From Datnioides undecimradiatus (lineage: Eukaryota > Chordata > Actinopteri > Lobotiformes > Datnioididae): a stretch of DNA of 64,000 nucleotides. The position numbers and the translations under genes were made by a program. The first letter of the stretch is position 1, and each line of letters opens with the position of its first letter. Positions 52,751 to 64,000 of the stretch are shown here, in pieces. The notes beneath the pieces are model-generated. The model did no database searches. It was not told where the DNA came from and saw nothing but the letters and a program-made list of their open reading frames with translations. The stretch spans positions 16,558,886 through 16,622,885 of the forward strand of contig WARS01000016.1 in the NCBI GenBank assembly GCA_008933995.1. The letters run 5' to 3'.

Positions 52751-55700
52751 GCAGCACTGGTCCATATGTGTCTTTCCACAGAGTAATGAAACATACGATA
52801 TAAAACAACGCAGGTCATTACTAATCATGGAATATAACTATGGACTTACTGAAGTACAAAGTGAATGTACTTGTACTTTAGTTGAGTACTTGCATTTAAT
52901 GTGACTTTGTCTTGCACAACACCTCAAAGGCAAATGTTGCACTAAAGGATGAACCATTTCTTGATAAGTTAAGACAATTTTTAACAACAGTTTTTCTAAG
53001 CTCGCTAAAAGCTGACTTTTTGGAGATATGGGTTTCTCAAAGGGTATCAACAGTACAAATATATGATGATCTTGATCATTAAGATAGATTAAACTAGCCA
53101 ACAGTATAAGAAGTAGTTAAATTGAGCTCCACCTTAAACATCTCCAGCTGTAAAAATCAACATATGAGTTGATGCATTAGTAATATTAAATAAAACATCA
53201 GCTATGATAGGAAAAGAATGAGGCATTGGTACTTTAACTTAAATAAATGATCCAAATACTTCCTTTCACCACTGGTCTGTAAAATATTTATGTGCAGGTT
53301 GACTGAGTGGAAATCTCTGGGACCACCTGCCCGGGTCACCAGGATTACTGTGACAGGACGGATCATTGAGATGGTGCAGCTCAGCACAGCAGCATTGGCG
53401 TGGATGGCGGCGTGTCCAGCACGTTTCTGTCAGTCTACCGATTGAATACAAACACAGTCAGTTGGTGGTGACAGAACAAATCACTATGTTATTGATCATT
53501 TCCAGGCTTCTTGTGCCTCCTAGTGGTTCACGCTGTGTTGCGTTAGTGTTATGGTTTGAAACAATGACGTCACCCTGAAGATACAACACATTTAATTTCC
53601 GACAGTGATTTGTGATTTGGGCTGTCATGTTTTATTTATTTTATGTATTTAAACTATAGACTTTAAAACACATTAGAAGAGTAGACTAAGTATTGTCTCT
53701 GGAACTTTTCAGTATTGGATATCGTGTCTCACACACTGGTGCTGTGGTGCACTTACCACACCATATTGTTATACATAGTAGAAAATACACACACTGACCT
53801 TTTCTTTTCCTTTAAGTGATTAGTAAGTAAAGAACCAGATTTGTGGGTTTAGATGATCAACATTTGAACCACTGACTGATTTTGTCCTCTTGGTGGCAGC
53901 TTCTCTCTGAGTACGACCAGCCCGGAAGCAGCCAGTCTCACTGCCTCCCTCAGTTACTGCACCACCTTCATAATGGATTTATCATGTTTCCCCTGAAAAT
54001 AACAGTTGGACAGCGTAGGAGAGAAAAGACAGGACTTTGTCCAATGACAAGAGCTTATTGCACGATATTCCGCTTAATGTTTAACCAAACACACATAAAA
54101 TTAAAATACTTGCTTTAAAAAAACATGTTGCTGAGTTTATAAAACACTGTTTTTAGCCTTTGGTGGTCGTTTTATATGAAACCACAGGATGGTGTATTGA
54201 TACTTCTTATGTGTTACAGCATGCACAAACCTGCATATAGAGAGTCTATTTTCTCTAATGAGACATGGACTTCAGCAGATGCTGTTTCTGTTGTGGGATA
54301 TGACATTGTTTTTTAGTTTTAAGACATTTTTAGGAACACAGATGGACAGAGCTGATATTCTCCAGCGGCAGTTGACATGGAGCTGTCATTTAAAACTGGA
54401 TTATTTGTAGTCACTATGAGTTCCTCGTGTCCTTGGGGCAGCAACATCTTCATTATCACTGAGTTTCTCACATTGCGGTTAGAACATGGTGGTTTGGTAC
54501 AACTTGGGAGGTCGAGCCATTTTTCACAAGCTGTGATCACTTGAGAGGAGTATCTCATGTGGTGGATGCTCATGTGATCTCTTAAAGAAAAAAAACAGAC
54601 AAACCTGTAACTATCCCCTCTCACATCATGTGATCTTTTGACAGATTTACTGCATGTGCAGGTTGCAGGAGGAAGTCTCACGCACAGTGTGTTGACTAAT
54701 GTGACATCTGGAAACAGGCGCCAATGGCCGTCAACTGTTCAAATACAATGCTGTTTTTATATTAAGACGTGATAATAGCTGCATCCTGGTGTGAGAAACT
54801 AACTGAGAACTCTGACATTATGATCTTCGTGTTGTTAGGTGCAATTTGCTCAGTTCTCAAGCTTTTTTTTTGTCTTGTCTAATCAGTTTATTCATGAAAA
54901 ATGTGACGTGAAGAAAACTCAAGAAAAAACAAGTACTGGACCTTTGAGACATGAACATTTTCCAGTTAGTCATTTTGCAAATGAAATGCTTTGAGAGTTT
55001 GTATCTGTACAATATTACGTTTTATGACTGTGACATGAAACGTTTTAGGTTTGTGACGCCTTAAAATGCAGCAATATCAACTGTGACACCTCCTTACAGG
55101 TTTTGCTTGTCCAAAAACTGTGAGTTTATGTTGTTTAATGTGAAAGATATTTAGAGGCTTGAGAGGGTGAGACTATCTAGTAGTGAAAACTGAAAAAATA
55201 AACATAATTTTGAGTCGAGGATATCTCTCCGTTTTTCTTATAGGTAAGGGGTAAGGACCTCAATGTTCGGAACCACTTTTCTGATATATTACATTTTGGA
55301 CAAAAAGATTCCTGCAGAAATTGGGAAATTTGTTGAAAATCTTGTGTGTTCTCTTTGGCAGGTAGGAACCACTTGGATAACACGACGGCTAGGATATAAA
55401 AGCCTGACAAAACAAGTAATTTCTGATTATTTGAAACATAGCATGGCATAAAGAGGCCGGTTGAGTCATTCAGGTTTGAAAATCTTGGTGTTTTTATTGT
55501 AAGTATTGCATCTTCAACTTACACAGCTAGAATCATCATCAGACTGCATGTTTTACAAAGGATGGCCACAACAGGAGGACTCCCTGCGTGGGACTGCTCG
55601 ATTGGTTAGGCTAACTCGACCTCATGGACCCTTTTGCTCAAAGTCAACCTCCTGTGAGACCGACGCCAGAGTGGAGAGTGGTTTACAAAAGACAACTGCA

Positions 55701-58139
55701 ACTTCCACTTTGTCAGGCTGGTGCTCTTTTTGCCAAGCTGCAAAACTGGAACTCACCACTCCTGTCAGGTTATAAACCTGACCAGGCCCACAGGCAGGAC
55801 TGCATGTCTAAGCCTAAACTTCAACATAGAGATAAAAATATAGCTTTGTGATCACCAGCTTATGAAGATATGCTATTGTTTTGAATCTGCAGCATAGCCA
55901 GAAACTCTTTGTCAGACCTCCCAACTAAGTTGGGCTGATCCATAACCAGTTTGCACTGAAATGACAGTTAAAACTGAGTTAACTTTCAGTGCAAAGTGAC
56001 ATGACAGAAGCTTCACTTACACACTTTTTACACTGGACATACTCGACTTTATATGACAAATACTCTCCACAAGTCTGATATTTACTGATTAGCAGGTGGG
56101 GAACAGACCCACTGAGATCAGTGCAGACTAGCCATGGACCAGGTGCCTCTCTAAAGCTCAGCCTTAGTAAGAACATGGAGCATGCGCACACACACCTGCA
56201 CCCAAACACATACTCGCGCACACACACACACAGTACACACAGGAGAGAGGACAGACCTGGCTCCAGTAAAATCAGTTCTTATAGTTTGTTCTATGCCTTC
56301 TTGGAATACAAGATCAGAGTAGTTTGTCACATGAGACAATTCATTGAGTGCCAGACAGTTTTCACATATTCTCAACACTATCCAAATTGTCCCGATGTAA
56401 TAAAAATATGCTGTACTCCAAATCAGGTTAAAACAGCACTAGGACGCCATCAAGGTCTGCATGAGGAGTGAAATTCATTTTGTCGTCAAGCACGTGACCT
56501 TTTTCTTGTCAGCAGTGCGGGTTCATAAAACCAACATATGAAGACGAAAACAGAAACAAAGCAAAGTTGAAGGTTAATAACTTAAACAGGGGAGGAATAA
56601 ATGTAAACTGTCCCTCAGAGAGAAAGAGAGAGAGATAAAGAGGACACTGAGGTGTTCTGAGGTGGTTTTGGCATTTTCATTTTTTGTAATAATCAAGTAC
56701 CAAAAGTGGTGACTTTCTGATTCAGTGCCAAGTCCAAGAACCTCAACAGAGCTCCGCAAAGCTCTACAAACTCTACACCTTAATGATGTCCTTTCAGAGA
56801 AACCAAAGGATTTGTTCTTTTTTGTTTATTGTTTTCTTTAAATCCTCAGTCAGAGGCCTTGTGTTGTAAATGTAAGACACATTTTGTCAACTAAAACACA
56901 AGTCTATGAGACTACAATCCTCCTAATGGAGGAAAGTGGAGTTTTAGACCCCCTTTATTGTGTAGTAGCTGGCTCAATATTTGCCAGTAAAGTCTTGGCT
57001 ATCAATAAGCCTTGTGCAGAGATAACCCCGCCCCCTCACATCCCCAAAAAACAACCAGACAGGTGAGTTCATAAACAAGACGGCGAATGTTACACCTTGT
57101 CTCAGAAGGTTGGGTATGGAGGGAAGCCATGTTGTCAGCCTATCCGGTTGTTTCAGGTCTGCATTCATCATCACAGCGCGTCGTGGGGGAGTCAGCTCAG
57201 GACAAGGCTGGAGACTCTAAACAGGCGAGACTCAGCACTAGGAGCAGCTTAGGGGCCAATTACATTTCAAGTGTCCATTGAATAAAACATCAGAAAAATG
57301 AAAACAAAATGGCTACATTTCTTATCCCCTCCCACCCTCCCCAACACCCCAAACACATAACAATAACCCATAAAATATACAATTCATAAAATAAGGAAGG
57401 AATGAGGAATAAGCATCAAAAAGAGGAGTAAAATAAGACAGAACCAAAATAAGTTAACTTCTTTTTTCCCCATTGCTTGTGTTCTTTGAGGGATTGAGAA
57501 ATAAATATCTTAAAAGGCCGGTATTTTTTTTTTCTTTCACATACAAAAGGAGTCATGAGAGCTTCATGAGAGAAAATGACAGTGGAAAAGAAAAAAATAT
57601 ACAGAAAACTGTGGTTGAAGTGCAATTCTTAATGCCAGTGGAGTTGGGATGGTGAACATTGACATCATAACACCCGTTTCGTTCTCCGCACACTTCAGAC
57701 TTTTCCTCCACGGATCACCTGACCACCAGTGGAATACCATATGCAGCCCCCCCAAAAAAAATCCCGCCCAATTCAACATTATCAACAAGAGAAAAACAAA
57801 TCTAATAAATAAAACGAGTGCCACAGAGACTCTGCATTCTCCAACAGAAGTCCTACTGGGTCGCCTATCAGCAACTGGATGGGAAGTTGTTCTGTCATTT
57901 TTTTTTTAATCACATTGAGGAGTATTTTCTTTTTTCTTTGTCGGCACAGCAACAGAATGACAAACTTTCCAATGTTTCCACCAGCAAAGCTGACCAAGTA
58001 ACAGTGTCCATGCCACATCCGCTGCCACTCTGAAGAAGGTAAAATCTTTCCAAAAATGAATTTCAAAAGCACAATAAAACACAGGTCAAACAGTAACAGA
58101 GGCAATAGTTCTATCCATGAGCTCTAACTTTTTTTTAAA
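52751..58139. other. Intergenic, solo LTR to mxi1 3' end
   Basis: No gene recognised. It contains an AP-1 heptamer at 55462, a hairpin at 55950-55995 and an interrupted CA repeat near 56187-56241. Open frames at 54319-54681 and 55177-55449 (minus) have no known domain. Confidence 0.55.
55950..55995. repeat. 12-bp inverted repeat with inner stem
   Basis: tttgcactgaaa (55950-55961) pairs with tttcagtgcaaa (55984-55995). Inside, agttaa can pair with ttaact, leaving a small bulge, so a 46-nt stem-loop is possible. Confidence 0.8.
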
Positions 58140-59484
58140 CTCATTTTTTTCAGTTTAATTTATTAAACTATTTGTATGTACAAAAAAAAAAAGAAATTTG
58201 CTTTTCGGACGGTCACACAGTCTTGAGGGAAGAAAAAAAAAACAGGAAGGAGTTTAAAACCGACGAGACAAAAAGGACAACAAGAGTTATTGCTTGTTAC
58301 TGCTGGAAAGAGGATGGACATCTATTCCAAAGTTTGTTTGTTGTTTGGACTGTTGCCTTGTTGCTGTTGTTGTTTTTATGGGTTTTTTGTTGTTTTTTTG
58401 TTGTTTTTTCCACTTCTTGGTTTGTGCCATATCTATGGACAGCTCTAAAGTAGGCAAGTGCAGGATAGCTTGTTGTAGCTGCTTGTCGAGGGGGAAAGAA
58501 ACCAAAACAAGACGCACATACACACCCACACACACACAAGTTACAATTTCCACTCTTTGAAAATGCACTGAGCACCCACATTCAACAGGAATGTTTTCTT
58601 TCCTCCATTTTTTGTGTGGTTGCTTTCCTCCGTGTTCGGTTGGAAACAATCACGGCAGACACACTGTGTTTGCTTTAAAAGCTCAGTGGTGGTGGTTCTG
58701 ATCTGCTTCCCCGTTGGTTTGTTTCACAATAGCACCAGTACGAGTGTCTGAGCTTTTGCAGTGTTGAGCAGAGGTAATGACAAAAAACACTAAGACAAAT
58801 GATTCGAGTCAGGGCTGAAGGGACGTTAATCAGGGCCACGCTGTGTTGATATGGCAAAGTTCACCCACAGTGTTCATTATCGTCCAGATTAGATGTGCTC
58901 CCGTTTATCCAGGCCCAACACCAGGATGTTAAGATGGGCTCACACGCACGCACGCACGCACACACACACACACACATACACACCCACAGGAGAGAGACCT
59001 GAACAGAAACGCTGAACTATTTCAATATCATAAGAATTTAAGTGCATTGTAGGTCAAATTAGGGGTTGTGTATATTTAAAGGATTATTGAGGAGATAAAA
59101 AAAGAAAAATCAATCATTCAAAATTAAACTGAATTTAAGTCACTGATCTCTCGTTAGAGGAGGATTAAAACCAATTGGCAGTCTCACATCACTGTGTTTG
59201 GGTCCCTGGTGTTGGTTGGGGCGGCTCAAAGTTCAGAGGTGAGGAGGAGCTCTCAGGCAAGCTCAACAGCGCTCAAGGAGGAGAAAGGAGCCACTAAAGG
59301 CTAGGAGGGGGGCGCTGCTGAGAGGCAGGAGCGACAGGAACGCCGTTAGCTGGGTGGCGTGGTCGCTTCCAGAGGTGACTGGGTGTCTTTATGTAGGCAA
59401 GGCCGAATGAAGAAACGGATGGGAGAGCAGGCAGGTTTGGCAGGGAGGTGGTGCTGGGGGTTGTTGTGGTGGTGGTGCAGGGCT
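58140..59484 (-). other. mxi1: mxi1 3' UTR (putative)
   Basis: Follows the mxi1 stop. A minus-strand AATAAA at 58159-58164 would give about 1.3 kb of UTR, comparable to the long UTR of vertebrate MXI1. The region has A/CAA-rich stretches on the transcript strand and a (CA)n repeat at 58941-58984. The end is inferred; more distal signals (for example 56954-56959) cannot be excluded. Confidence 0.45.
58941..58984. repeat. (ACGC)n/(AC)n microsatellite in putative mxi1 3' UTR
   Basis: cacg-type units pass into pure (CA)n. Confidence 0.9.

Positions 59485-64000
<4,516 letters not shown>

Noticed and set aside
54319-54681. Minus-strand 120-codon open frame ending QLCPSVFLKMS
   Set aside because: Read for domains and partner exons; none found, and the sequence looks like random A/T-rich translation.
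55177-55449. Overlapping open frames on both strands near 55.3 kb
   Set aside because: Both frames are A/T-rich, Leu/Phe/Ser-rich and lack any motif.
58172-58649. Several overlapping hydrophobic or Lys/Asn-rich open frames
   Set aside because: They are translations of T/G and A/C low-complexity tracts in the putative mxi1 3' UTR.

Overview
This window is vertebrate nuclear DNA, almost certainly from a ray-finned fish and probably a spiny-rayed (acanthomorph) teleost. Short GT-AG introns interrupt the genes, the proteins are close to their vertebrate orthologues, dinucleotide microsatellites are abundant, and two interspersed repeat families that I know from percomorph genomes are present. 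There are no bacterial features, CRISPR arrays, rRNA or recognisable tRNA genes.

Layout. All three recognised genes lie on the minus strand. (1) Positions 1-6725 hold the first twelve coding exons of smc3 (cohesin ATPase subunit). They encode about residues 1-364 of roughly 1217; the hinge, the second coiled coil and the C-terminal ATPase lobe lie beyond coordinate 1. The smc3 promoter is at about 6726-6910. (2) Positions 8044-13055 hold all of dusp5 (nuclear ERK phosphatase): four exons and 376 codons. A compact promoter at 13160-13310 carries a CRE, an Ets/TCF site and a CArG box in 22 bp, and the 3' UTR runs towards the smc3 promoter. (3) Positions 59485-61961 hold the last three coding exons of mxi1 (MAX-binding bHLH-zipper repressor). 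Its upstream exons lie beyond 64000, and an A/T-rich 3' UTR extends down to perhaps 58140.

Between dusp5 and mxi1 lies about 45 kb with no convincing gene. It holds many microsatellites, a 436-bp solo LTR with a 5-bp target duplication, two diverged copies of a fold-back repeat, a LINE/SINE-type 3' tail, several perfect short hairpins, and an unusually high number of AP-1 heptamers (TGAGTCA/TGACTCA). The order mxi1 - dusp5 - smc3 with all three in one orientation matches human 10q25, except that SMNDC1, which sits between MXI1 and DUSP5 in human, was not found.

Biology. smc3 is a housekeeping chromosome-cohesion gene. dusp5 is an immediate-early feedback gene that ERK-TCF-SRF signalling induces and whose product then inactivates ERK in the nucleus. 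mxi1 antagonises MYC. No operon-like relationship is implied. The most interesting signals are regulatory: the dusp5 SRE/CRE composite, the AP-1-rich desert that could contain stimulus-responsive enhancers, and several hairpins of unknown function. I did not find a convincing new protein system.
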